Assembly: GCF_008014675.1 (NCBI RefSeq)
Contig: NZ_VOXD01000010.1
Location: forward strand, 62,001-126,000
Direction of reading: 5' to 3'
Source: Neolewinella aurantiaca
GTDB taxonomy: Bacteria; Bacteroidota; Bacteroidia; Chitinophagales; Saprospiraceae
Length of the DNA stretch: 64,000 nt
This document shows, one piece after another, positions 32,553-40,560 of this stretch; within the stretch, counting starts at the first letter, position 1; the number at the start of each line of letters is the position of its first letter. The notes under the pieces are model-generated. The model searched no databases and was not told the origin of the DNA. It saw nothing but the letters and a program-made list of their open reading frames with translations. Made by a program: the position numbers and the translations under genes.

Positions 32553-33539
32553 TTACTGGCCGTACCAGGTGGCAAAATCTTTAGCGAAGTAACTAATGAT
32601 CACGCTCGCTCCGGCGCGGCGGATGGAAAGCAGTGCTTCGCTGGCGGCCGTTTGGTAATCCAGCCAGCCGCGCTCAGCGGCGGCGAGGAGCATGGCGCAT
32701 TCGCCGGAAACGTGGTAAGCTGCGATGGGGAGATGGTGCTCGTTGGTCAGCTCGCGGATGATATCCAGGTAATTGATGGCGGGCTTCACCATCAGGTAAT
32801 CGGCGCCTTCGGCGGCGTCCAGCGCGGCTTCGCGGAGGGCCTCCTTACGGTTGGCCGGGTCCATCTGGTAGGTTTTTTTGTCGGTAGGTACGTCTTCGAG
32901 CTGGCGGGGAGCAGAGTCGAGCGCATCGCGGAAAGGGCCGTAGAAGGCGCTGGCGTATTTGGCGCAATAGCTCATGATGGAGGTATCGGTGAAGCCTTCC
33001 TTATCGAGCGCGCGACGGATGGATTCGATGCGGCCGTCCATCATTTCGCTGGGTCCGATGACGTCGAAGCCAGCACGTGCCTGGGCGACGGCCATAGCGT
33101 CGACCAGGGGCAGGGTTTGGTCATTATCGATTTTGCCGTTCACCACCAAACCGTCGTGGCCGTCGGTGCTGTAAGGATCGAGCGCTACATCGGAGATGAG
33201 GCAGATATCGGGGTATTCCGTTTTCAGGCGGGTGGCGGCGTGGAGGTAGAAATTCTCCTCGCTGGTGGCGTAGGTGCCGGTTTTGTCTTTGTGCTCTTCG
33301 GGTACAGCGGGGAACATAATGAAGCTGTAAATGCCCAACTTCCGGCACTCACCTACTTCCCGCACAACCTCTTCGATACCGAGGCGAAAGGTTCCCGGCA
33401 GGCTCACGATCGGCAGGCGTGCGTTGGGCTCGGGCATCAGAAAAATGGGCTGTACAAGATGGCCTGGGGTAAGTTCGGTCTCGCGAATCTGAGCGCGAAT
33501 GGCGGCGGATTGGCGGTTGCGGCGGGGGCGACTTAGCAT
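32553..33539 (-). CDS. hemB: delta-aminolevulinic acid dehydratase (porphobilinogen synthase)
   Basis: 328 aa, normal HemB length. It condenses two ALA molecules to porphobilinogen for heme. Motifs: LVQPIFLMP near the start, DVALDPYSTDGHDG near residue 125 (metal/substrate region without the three-Cys zinc site), GPSEMMDGRI, YCAKYASAFYGPFRDA with the first Schiff-base Lys, and MVKPAINYLDII with the second. The ATG at 33539 fits the family start; a frame continuing to 33743 is upstream non-coding DNA. A -7 box lies at 33617. Confidence 0.95.
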   Translation of the reverse strand: MLSRPRRNRQSAAIRAQIRETELTPGHLVQPIFLMPEPNARLPIVSLPGTFRLGIEEVVREVGECRKLGIYSFIMFPAVPEEHKDKTGTYATSEENFYLHAATRLKTEYPDICLISDVALDPYSTDGHDGLVVNGKIDNDQTLPLVDAMAVAQARAGFDVIGPSEMMDGRIESIRRALDKEGFTDTSIMSYCAKYASAFYGPFRDALDSAPRQLEDVPTDKKTYQMDPANRKEALREAALDAAEGADYLMVKPAINYLDIIRELTNEHHLPIAAYHVSGECAMLLAAAERGWLDYQTAASEALLSIRRAGASVIISYFAKDFATWYGQ

Positions 33540-33616
33540 AGTCTTTAGGTCTGTTGGTTCATTAGTTTTTGCGGGTGTTGAGAAAACACAGCGCAGAGGA
33601 AAAACTCCAGAAACGC

Positions 33617-33624
33617 AAAGGTAG
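33617..33624 (-). promoter_or_regulatory. -7 box for hemB
   Basis: TACCTTTG on the minus strand, exact TAnnTTTG, 78 bases before the ATG at 33539. No clear -33 TTG. Confidence 0.4.
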
Positions 33625-33688
33625 AAGCTTACCTGATTGGCTTCGTCATTGTTTTGGCATTTTGGTGCACCTTCTGTACAGGCAAGTC

Positions 33689-33710
33689 TGGCGCGGGCGC
33701 GGGTGCAAAG
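33689..33710 (+). repeat. dispersed DNA word, copy 14
   Basis: One mismatch (T for the first G), GGG in the triplet, AAAG intact. It lies in the divergent spacer between hemB and the T9SS operon. Confidence 0.85.
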
Positions 33711-33788
33711 CAGGTTGAAGGGGGCAGGCCTGAGTTGGCACAAGTTGGTTCAGTCTCGTATTACCTCTGCCAAGAGCACGTATAACCA

Positions 33789-33818
33789 CGTATAAACATA
33801 CGTGTTTATACGCGTTTT
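33789..33818. terminator. AT-rich palindrome with T-tract
   Basis: CGTATAAACA and TGTTTATACG pair perfectly around TACG (33789-33812), then CGTTTTTT on the plus strand. No plus-strand gene ends here, so it may instead act on the downstream operon as an operator or leader hairpin. Confidence 0.45.
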
Positions 33819-33886
33819 TTGCACATTAGATGGTAAAAACGGCGATAAACAGGTGACAAGTAAGCCCAGTTAATTATACTTGTGTC

Positions 33887-34780
33887 ATGAAAAAACTCCT
33901 ACTCTCTCTCCTGGCAATGATGACCTGTTTTACTTTATCCGCTCAGATAGAACTATCTGGTGGCTGTTTTTCGGGTACAATTGTTCTGACCGAGGACGCT
34001 GCTCCAATCAACGGAAAACCGGCCTTTGCTGGCTCTGGCACCTACGATGGTTATTTCTATGCCCTCATTCAGATCTATTGGGATCCCGCCCCCTACAATG
34101 AGTGGGTCGTAGTAGGTGACGGAGGTGCATTCCTGTATGTTATTGCGGAAGACACAACGTATCCACCTTCCTCGTCACTTGCTGCCTGGTCCCATTCCGG
34201 CGATTGCCCGTCTAACGCCGCACTGACGGTAGGCGGAGCAAGTGCCTTACCGGTCAACTGGCTTTCCTTCAACGGCCGGGCCGTAGAAAAAAAATCTGTT
34301 CTGCTGGAATGGCAGACCTCTTCTGAAGATCAGAACGCTGGCTTTTCGGTCCAACGTCTTGTTGGTGGAAACGATTGGGAGACGATAGGCTACGTAGAGA
34401 CCCTTGGCAATGGCTACTCCGTCAACAGTTACGAATTCAAAGACATTTCTCCCCGCAGCGGAGAAAATACTTACCGTCTCCGCCAGGAAGATCTGACGGG
34501 TTACTATTCATTCTCCAGCATTGTAAACATTGGGTTTTACTACCTCGCCGAGGGCTTGTACGCCTACCCTAACCCGACGGTCCAATCCTTCACTTTGCAG
34601 GGCCCGACAGAAGCGGGCGACGTCACCCTGTTTTCCACTGCCGGCCAGGTCTTACAGCAACACCTCTCTTACACCCCCGGAAGCGCTATCTCCGTCACAG
34701 AACTTCCCGCCGGGACCTACTTCGTGCGTTTCCAGAACAAAGAAACGCAACTCACAACCCGGATTTCCACTACCAAATAA
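33887..34780 (+). CDS. T9SS-secreted protein, first gene of the tail-collar operon
   Basis: 297 aa. Signal peptide MKKLLLSLLAMMTCFTLSAQ. Residues 20-115 are a small domain without clear homology (CFSGTIVLTEDAAPINGKPAF). Residues ~120-215 are a common Bacteroidota domain before sorting signals (LPVNWLSFNGRAVEKKSVLLEWQT, YRLRQEDLTGYYSFSSIV). The last ~80 (YAYPNPTVQSFTLQGP to the TRISTTK end) are a T9SS type A sorting domain, so it is exported through the outer membrane and attached or released. It lies 41 bases before the first tail-collar gene. Confidence 0.85.
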   Translation: MKKLLLSLLAMMTCFTLSAQIELSGGCFSGTIVLTEDAAPINGKPAFAGSGTYDGYFYALIQIYWDPAPYNEWVVVGDGGAFLYVIAEDTTYPPSSSLAAWSHSGDCPSNAALTVGGASALPVNWLSFNGRAVEKKSVLLEWQTSSEDQNAGFSVQRLVGGNDWETIGYVETLGNGYSVNSYEFKDISPRSGENTYRLRQEDLTGYYSFSSIVNIGFYYLAEGLYAYPNPTVQSFTLQGPTEAGDVTLFSTAGQVLQQHLSYTPGSAISVTELPAGTYFVRFQNKETQLTTRISTTK

Positions 34781-34821
34781 CAACAACGGGGCTATTCCCG
34801 CAAACCCATAAACAGACAACA

Positions 34822-35352
34822 ATGGAACCATTTATCGGACAAGTCATATACTTCGCAGGAAACTTCGCTCCCCGTGGCTGGGCGCTGTGCGAAGGACAGC
34901 TTCTCGCAATAAACAGCAACTCTGCCCTTTTCTCTATCCTCGGAACGACGTACGGAGGAGACGGACGGACAAGTTTCGGACTGCCGGACCTGAGAGGCCG
35001 CGCTCCGGTGACTCCGGGAAGTGGTCCTGGGCTTACTTCTTTGAGCTTAGGCCAGAAAGGAGGTGCCGAACAAGCTCACCTCAACATAAACAACCTGCCC
35101 AGCCACAATCACTCCCTTAACCTGAAAGCCAGTGCCGACCCCGGTACTGTTACCAGTCCGGCAGACAGCTACTTAGCCGAATCTGGCCGGGGTGACAACG
35201 ACTTCACCCCTGGTGCTTCGAACCTGGTCAACCTTCAGGGTGGTGGGATGACAACATATACCGGAAACTCGGCACCATTCAACATTCGCGACCCGTTTCT
35301 GGCGGTCAACGCAATCATCGCACTTCAGGGAGTCTACCCTTCCCGTAACTAA
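34822..35352 (+). CDS. phage tail-collar domain protein (MdpB/tail-fibre type), copy 1
   Basis: 176 aa. The N-terminal tail-collar domain is complete: FIGQVIYFAGNFAPRGWALC, GQLLAINSNSALFSILGTTYGGDG and FGLPDLRGRAPV. The C-terminal half has LPSHNHSLNLKAS and ESGRGDNDFTPG, then FLAVNAIIALQGVYPSRN at the end. Stand-alone tail-collar proteins of this size occur in many bacteria outside prophages; no phage genes flank it. Their role is unproven (adhesin-like or contractile-injection fibre parts have been suggested). 78% or so similar to the next copy by eye. Confidence 0.88.
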   Translation: MEPFIGQVIYFAGNFAPRGWALCEGQLLAINSNSALFSILGTTYGGDGRTSFGLPDLRGRAPVTPGSGPGLTSLSLGQKGGAEQAHLNINNLPSHNHSLNLKASADPGTVTSPADSYLAESGRGDNDFTPGASNLVNLQGGGMTTYTGNSAPFNIRDPFLAVNAIIALQGVYPSRN

Positions 35353-35571
35353 TTCGCGGTCTTAACCCCCTGCTCTTACCTGCTGGAAACTGTCGTAGAA
35401 TGCTACATGTCCCCCGGGTTCCAAAGCGGAAGAAACCAGGGAGCACAACCATCTCTTCAGCCAAAACAGCAATTATGCTACCGGGTGTCTTGGCTTTACC
35501 TCTGTTCCGGCTCCGGCTGGTGATTAAGAGTGAGAATTCAAGAACCGGTAGCATATTCAACAATACCAAAC

Positions 35572-36102
35572 ATGGACCCATTCTTAGGCCAGATTATCTT
35601 CTTCGCTGGCAACTTCGCCCCCCGTGGCTGGGCGTTTTGCCATGGCCAATTGTTACCCATCGCTTCAAACCAAGCCCTTTTTGCCATTCTCGGTACTATA
35701 TACGGAGGAGATGGACGGACAACTTTTGCCCTGCCCGACCTGAGAGGCCGCGCTCCGGTGTCTGAAGGCACCGGCCCGGGGCTTAGCTCCATCAGCATCG
35801 GCCAAAAAGGAGGCACAGAACAAGTTACTCTCAACGTTACCAACCTGCCCAGCCACAACCACTCAATCATCCTGAAAGCCAGTGGAGACCCTGGTACGAC
35901 TACCAGCCCTGCTGATAGTTACCTGGCAGAGTCGGGCCGTGGCGACAACGACTTCACCCCCAGCGGTGCGAACCTGGTGAACCTTCAAGGTGGTGGCATG
36001 ACCACAAATACCGGTGGCTCACAACCAGTTTACACCCGTGCACCATACCTTGCGATCAACTCAATCATCGCCCTCCAGGGAACCTTTCCATCCAGAAACT
36101 AA
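35572..36102 (+). CDS. phage tail-collar domain protein, copy 2
   Basis: 176 aa, same length and layout as copy 1: FLGQIIFFAGNFAPRGWAFC, GTIYGGDGRTTFALPDLRGRAPV, LPSHNHSIILKAS and FLAINSI-like end YLAINSIIALQGTFPSRN. The ATG at 35572 aligns exactly with the start of copy 1; a longer frame from 35530 is not needed. The 219-base gap between the copies has no gene; open frames there are composition artefacts. A tandem duplication is likely. Confidence 0.88.
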   Translation: MDPFLGQIIFFAGNFAPRGWAFCHGQLLPIASNQALFAILGTIYGGDGRTTFALPDLRGRAPVSEGTGPGLSSISIGQKGGTEQVTLNVTNLPSHNHSIILKASGDPGTTTSPADSYLAESGRGDNDFTPSGANLVNLQGGGMTTNTGGSQPVYTRAPYLAINSIIALQGTFPSRN

Positions 36103-36107
36103 GCATT

Positions 36108-36458
36108 ATGGTAGCAAGTAGAAAAAGATTTTTAAAAACGCTGGGTGGCGTAGGCATGGGAATCATGGCCGGGCCGTTGTTAGCGAATCAGGGGCAGGCT
36201 TTCAGCTCCTCTCCGAGCAGCGTTTTGAACCTTTCTTCCTGGGAAGAGAAACACATCTCATCCTTCTGTAGCCAGTTGCGTAATGCAGATTTTCCACTTC
36301 CGGAGAGTGCAGTCAACGGCTTCCGTCCGGTTCGCATCATCAAACGTAAAACCAGCCTCAGGGAATACCATTTCGAGTACATCGCAGAAAATGGCAACCG
36401 AATGGTGATGGGCTGCGCAAAGGGAAGAATGTTTACCAAGTCGCTCAGCAACGCCTGA
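36108..36458 (+). CDS. small exported protein with a Tat-like signal, function unknown
   Basis: 116 aa, starting 5 bases after the second tail-collar gene. The N-terminus SRKRFLKTLGGVGMGIMAG resembles a twin-arginine signal with Lys in place of the second Arg. The mature part has no recognised domain (FCSQLRNADFPLPESAV, YHFEYIAENGNRMVMGC). It belongs to the same transcript as the collar proteins and is followed by a terminator, so it probably works with them. Confidence 0.7.
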   Translation: MVASRKRFLKTLGGVGMGIMAGPLLANQGQAFSSSPSSVLNLSSWEEKHISSFCSQLRNADFPLPESAVNGFRPVRIIKRKTSLREYHFEYIAENGNRMVMGCAKGRMFTKSLSNA

Positions 36459-36556
36459 TCTACCTGAACCTGCTCAGCAGGTTTGCCCGCCAGCGGCACT
36501 TGTCTGGCATCACCGAACGAACTGTTTGCTCCTGAAAAGAGAGCAGTTTAAAAATC

Positions 36557-36605
36557 AGCAATTAACCTTAGGGTCAGCAATGACTCAGGCGGTTAATTGC
36601 TTTTT
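36557..36605 (+). terminator. terminator of the tail-collar operon
   Basis: AGCAATTAACC pairs perfectly with GGTTAATTGCT (36591-36601) and runs into TTTTTG. Confidence 0.8.
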
Positions 36606-36723
36606 GCGTTTATATATATCCCTCTTTAAACATACACCAGAATATAAAGCAGGTCGTGGCCGGCAACCTCCAAATCCTACAACTGTCGTATATTCCCGTT
36701 CCCAAAGCACTAACCAAATATTC

Positions 36724-39700
36724 ATGAGACTACATCATATACCCCTCCTTGCTCTTTTAGCCTTTCTTGGCACCTGCGTCCCCGCCCAAATCGGTGCCCA
36801 GATCGACCTGAAATACTGGGAGGCTCTTTCACCCCGCAACATCGGCCCTGCGGGCATGTCTGGCCGGGTAACGGCCATTGACGTAAACCCGACCGACCGC
36901 GACCACATCTACGTCGGCACCGCCTCCGGCGGTGTCTGGATGAGCCGCAACGGTGGCATCAGCTTCGAACCCATCTTCGACGACCAGAAGTACCTCGGCA
37001 TCGGTGCCGTTGCCGTTTCCGATGCCAACCCCAACGTGATTTGGGTAGGAACCGGCGAAGGGAACCCGCGTAACTCGGCTAACTACGGCGGTGGCATTTA
37101 CAAAAGCCTCGACGGTGGAAAAACCTGGAAAATGATGGGCCTGGAAGCTACCCGTCACATCCACCGCGTAATCGTACACCCTACCAACCCCGACGTGGTT
37201 TACGTTGGCGCAATGGGCAACATGTGGTACCCCAACGAGGAACGCGGTGTGTTCCGCACAAAAGACGGCGGTAAAACCTGGGAGAAAATCCTTTACGTCG
37301 ATGACGGTACCGGCATCGCCGATATGATCATCGACCCCAGCAACCCGAACAAGATCATTGCAGCAACGTGGACGTTTGACCGCGACCCCGATTACTTCAA
37401 CTCCGGCGGCCCCGGCTCCGGCATCTGGATCACACACGACGGCGGCGACAGCTGGGAGCGTAAAACTGCCAAGCACGGACTGCCGAAAGGAGATCTCGGT
37501 CGCATCGGTCTTACCATCGGCACCAACAAACCCAACATCCTGTACGCCCTCGTGGAAGCCAAAGAAAACGGCCTCTACAAATCCACTGACGGCGGTGCGA
37601 ACTGGAAACTGGTCAGCACCAAAAACATCGGTGGCCGTCCTTTCTACTACGCAGAACTGTACGTAGACCCGCAGAACGAGAACCGGATCTACAACGTCCA
37701 TACCTACATCGACAAATCTGAAGACGGCGGCAAATCCTTCCGTCAGATTGCCGGTTACGGCAACGGCGTTCACCCCGATCACCACGCCTTCTGGATCGAC
37801 CCCAACGACCCCGAATACATCATTGACGGCAACGACGGTGGCCTCAACATCAGCCACGACGGCGGAGACACCTGGCGCTTCGCCGCCAACCTGCCACTGG
37901 CCCAGCTCTACCACATCAACTACGACATGAGCTTCCCCTACCTCGTTGGTGGAGGCATGCAGGACAACGGCTCGTGGGTAGGCCCCAGCCAGGGACTTAA
38001 ATCAGGCGGCATCACCGATTCCGACTGGCAGGAAGTCTACTTCGGTGATGGGTTCGACCTGATCTTCAAGCCCGGCAGCAAAAAAATGGTCTACGCCGCC
38101 AGCCAGGGCGGAGCCCTGGGCCGCGTGAACCGCGAAACCGGCAAAACCATCGGCATCAAGCCTGTTCACCCCGACGGGACCTTCCTGCGCTTCAACTGGA
38201 ACGCACCGATTGCACAGAGTACCGAGAGCGACTGTACCATCTACATGGGCAGCCAGTTCGTACACAAATCCACCGACTGTGGCGACAACTGGACCATCAT
38301 CAGCCCCGACCTGACCACCAACGACAGCCTCCGCCAACGGTCCATGATCTCCGGAGGTCTCACCATCGATGCTACCCAGGCGGAAAACCACACGACCCTG
38401 CTCGCCATCGTACCGACCAAGAGCAACACGCCCGAAGGGCGTGGCCTGTGGGTAAGCTCCGACGATGGAAAACTGCACTTCAGCCCCAACGACGGGGGAA
38501 CCTGGAACGACCTCTCCAAAAATCTGCCTGGCATGAAAGAAGGTGCCTGGATTCCTTACGTAGAAGCATCAGAACACAACCCTGCGGAAGCATGGGTCAT
38601 CGTCAACGATTTCCGGAGAGGAGACACTAAGCCTTACGTTTACCACACTACGGATTATGGACAAACATTCCGCCAGATCATCAAATCCGACGGAGCCGTT
38701 GTTGGTCATACCCTCGCCATCGTTCAGGATCCTGTCGAGCCAAACCTGCTCTTTCTGGGCACCGATCAGGGGCTGTTCATCAGCTTCGACAAAGGAGCCA
38801 AATGGACACATTACGATCAGAACTACCCGCACGTTTCTACCCGCGACATGAAGATTCACCCGCGTGAGCACGACCTCATCATCGGTACTTTCGGGCGTGC
38901 AGTCTGGATTATGGACGACATCCGTCCGCTACGCGAGATCGCTAAGCAGGGTACGAAGATGCTGAAAGACACCTTCGCCGTTTTCCCCGCGCCGGATGCG
39001 TACCAGTGGGAGACCCGCTCTTACCAGGGTGTGCGTTTCTACGCGCAGGGACAGTTTCAGGGGCAGGACCGCCGCCGTGGCGCTATGCTCACCTACTGGG
39101 TACTGCCCGAGGAAGGCAAAAAAGGCGGCAAAGGGAAAGGCATGAAAGCCGACGCTACTAAGGAAGAAATGGCTGGCAAAGGCAAGCGCAAAAAAGGCAA
39201 GAAGGGCGAGGCCGCTGGTGCAATGGAAGTTGAAAAAGAGCAGGGCCCGGATGTAAGTCGTCTGCTCCGCTACTCCGTTACCGAAGACCCTGCGGAAGCC
39301 GAAATGCTTACTGCCGACGACAAGGACCCCAACGCGCCAATGCGCAACAAAAAGAAGATGACCATCCAGGTGGTTGATGTTCAGTCGGGCGACACGATCC
39401 GGACCTACAAAACAACGCCCAAGTACGGTATGAACCGCACCAGTTGGAACATGCGCCGCGACGGGATCTCCTTCCCCAGCCGCCGCGCTCCCCGCCCCGA
39501 TGCCGGTACCCCGAGCGGAGCTCAGGTCCCTCCTGGCGTTTATGAAGTCGTGATGACCTTCAATGGCCACGTAGGCAAAACCATGCTGACCATCCATCCC
39601 GATCCGCGCGAAGAGCCCGTCCCCAACGCTTTTGCTGCCCGCGAAGAACTCACCGCCAAGTACGACACCACCGTCGTCCACCTCACCACTGCCTGGGACG

Positions 39701-40083
39701 ACCTGCAGGCGGCCGGCAAGTCGCTTACCCGCGTACAGGGCCTCCTGAAGGATGCTCCCGAAGCGGTGAAAGATTCTCTTAGCGCCGACATCAAGGACCT
39801 CAAAAAGGAGATTGCACGGATCGAGGAAATCTACACCGAAAAAGAGGGGCTGAAGGGCATCCAGCGTAACCCGACCAACCTGCAGGCACAGATGTTCACC
39901 GCCCGGCGGTACATCGGCCAGGTAGAAGGCAAGGCCTCGCAGATGGCAACCGTTACTCTCAGTCAGTTCCAGGAAGGAGCAGAAGACTTCATCAAGGAAG
40001 TTGAAGGCTTCATCAGCGGCGACTTCTCTGCCTTCCGGCGGGAGGTTGAGGCGGCGGACTTGTCGTTATTTGGGAAGTTGTAG
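36724..40083 (+). CDS. large exported BNR/sortilin-type beta-propeller protein
   Basis: 1119 aa from the ATG at 36724 (signal MRLHHIPLLALLAFLGTCVPAQ). Residues ~40-740 contain many BNR/Asp-box-like repeats of the form S-x-D-G-G-x-x-W (MSRNGGISFEPIF, KSLDGGKTWKMM, RTKDGGKTWEKI, ITHDGGDSWERK, KSTDGGANWKLV, ISHDGGDTWRFA), the VPS10/sortilin propeller style. A Lys/Gly-rich insert (KKGGKGKGMKAD to GKRKKGKKGEAAG, bases ~39115-39230) breaks the C-terminal part, followed by a beta domain (YGMNRTSWNMRRDG) and a helical end. Similar proteins are annotated as glycosyl hydrolases, but no catalytic residues are evident. Probably a periplasmic or surface binding protein. Confidence 0.8.
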   Translation: MRLHHIPLLALLAFLGTCVPAQIGAQIDLKYWEALSPRNIGPAGMSGRVTAIDVNPTDRDHIYVGTASGGVWMSRNGGISFEPIFDDQKYLGIGAVAVSDANPNVIWVGTGEGNPRNSANYGGGIYKSLDGGKTWKMMGLEATRHIHRVIVHPTNPDVVYVGAMGNMWYPNEERGVFRTKDGGKTWEKILYVDDGTGIADMIIDPSNPNKIIAATWTFDRDPDYFNSGGPGSGIWITHDGGDSWERKTAKHGLPKGDLGRIGLTIGTNKPNILYALVEAKENGLYKSTDGGANWKLVSTKNIGGRPFYYAELYVDPQNENRIYNVHTYIDKSEDGGKSFRQIAGYGNGVHPDHHAFWIDPNDPEYIIDGNDGGLNISHDGGDTWRFAANLPLAQLYHINYDMSFPYLVGGGMQDNGSWVGPSQGLKSGGITDSDWQEVYFGDGFDLIFKPGSKKMVYAASQGGALGRVNRETGKTIGIKPVHPDGTFLRFNWNAPIAQSTESDCTIYMGSQFVHKSTDCGDNWTIISPDLTTNDSLRQRSMISGGLTIDATQAENHTTLLAIVPTKSNTPEGRGLWVSSDDGKLHFSPNDGGTWNDLSKNLPGMKEGAWIPYVEASEHNPAEAWVIVNDFRRGDTKPYVYHTTDYGQTFRQIIKSDGAVVGHTLAIVQDPVEPNLLFLGTDQGLFISFDKGAKWTHYDQNYPHVSTRDMKIHPREHDLIIGTFGRAVWIMDDIRPLREIAKQGTKMLKDTFAVFPAPDAYQWETRSYQGVRFYAQGQFQGQDRRRGAMLTYWVLPEEGKKGGKGKGMKADATKEEMAGKGKRKKGKKGEAAGAMEVEKEQGPDVSRLLRYSVTEDPAEAEMLTADDKDPNAPMRNKKKMTIQVVDVQSGDTIRTYKTTPKYGMNRTSWNMRRDGISFPSRRAPRPDAGTPSGAQVPPGVYEVVMTFNGHVGKTMLTIHPDPREEPVPNAFAAREELTAKYDTTVVHLTTAWDDLQAAGKSLTRVQGLLKDAPEAVKDSLSADIKDLKKEIARIEEIYTEKEGLKGIQRNPTNLQAQMFTARRYIGQVEGKASQMATVTLSQFQEGAEDFIKEVEGFISGDFSAFRREVEAADLSLFGKL
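36766..36787 (-). repeat. dispersed DNA word, copy 15
   Basis: Two mismatches; TCC in the triplet. Reads TCVPAQ at the end of the signal peptide of the propeller protein. Confidence 0.6.
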
Positions 40084-40084
40084 C

Positions 40085-40138
40085 GGTTGAGACGCTGTGC
40101 GTCGAACTGGCGCCAGTTCGACGCACAGCGTCTCAACC
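40085..40138. repeat. perfect 54-bp palindrome
   Basis: Starting two bases after the stop of the propeller gene, the left arm 40085-40111 (GGTTGAGACGCTGTGCGTCG, then AACTGGC) is the exact reverse complement of 40112-40138. The centre is GGCGCC and there is no spacer. A T-tract is absent. Confidence 0.95.
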
Positions 40139-40139
40139 A

Positions 40140-40330
40140 TTATAACTCTGCCATACGCTCTTTAACCCACTTCAGGTTATTCTCGAATTCTTTATAGTCA
40201 GGAAATTGCTGATTCAGTTCGAACCACAATTTTTCTGCTGCTTTATAGTATCTCATTTGGCTTTCCTTATCTTCTGTGACGCTGGCCAACATAGTACAGA
40301 AGGCTACCAGCTTCTTTTGTGGTCATCGTT
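40140..40330 (-). pseudogene. C-terminal fragment of a TPR protein
   Basis: A 50-codon frame (ATG 40292, stop 40140), with readable sequence back to a stop at ~40333, gives KLVAFCTMLASVTEDKESQM, then YYKAAEKLWFELNQQFPDYK and ENNLKWVKERMAEL. This matches the final repeat of Bacteroidota TPR/CHAT-type proteins (LW..L...FP....NL.WV..RL). Nothing upstream completes the gene, so it is a remnant. The rest of 40334-40560 shows no gene. Confidence 0.45.
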
Positions 40331-40470
40331 GACTAGCTTCAACCCAGAGCAATTGCAAATTCGTGAGTTTTATTTTTGATAGTCCTGAAGGGACTTTGCT
40401 CAATACAGGCGGCAACTTCAGTTGTCGCAAGGCAGAGAGGACTTTGCCATTTCACCGTCCCCTCAACCTC

Positions 40471-40492
40471 CCCTGCACCCGCGCCCCCGCAA
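40471..40492 (-). repeat. dispersed DNA word, copy 16 (weak)
   Basis: GCACCCGCGCCCCCG keeps the left core, but the right block and ends are changed. It lies just upstream of the regulator gene. Confidence 0.35.
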
Positions 40493-40560
40493 AAAACACC
40501 TAAATTGCTGCTTCAATCAAGCCAACCGATCTGAGGCACCGCCATTCACATATAGCCCTG

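Noticed and set aside
33789-33818. Terminator for hemB
   Set aside because: It lies upstream of hemB, and its T-tract is on the wrong strand.
35400-35571. A gene between the two tail-collar copies
   Set aside because: The frame has no recognisable product and continues out of frame into the collar gene.
34822-36102. Prophage
   Set aside because: Only tail-collar domains are present; there is no integrase, capsid, terminase, portal or lysis gene within reach.
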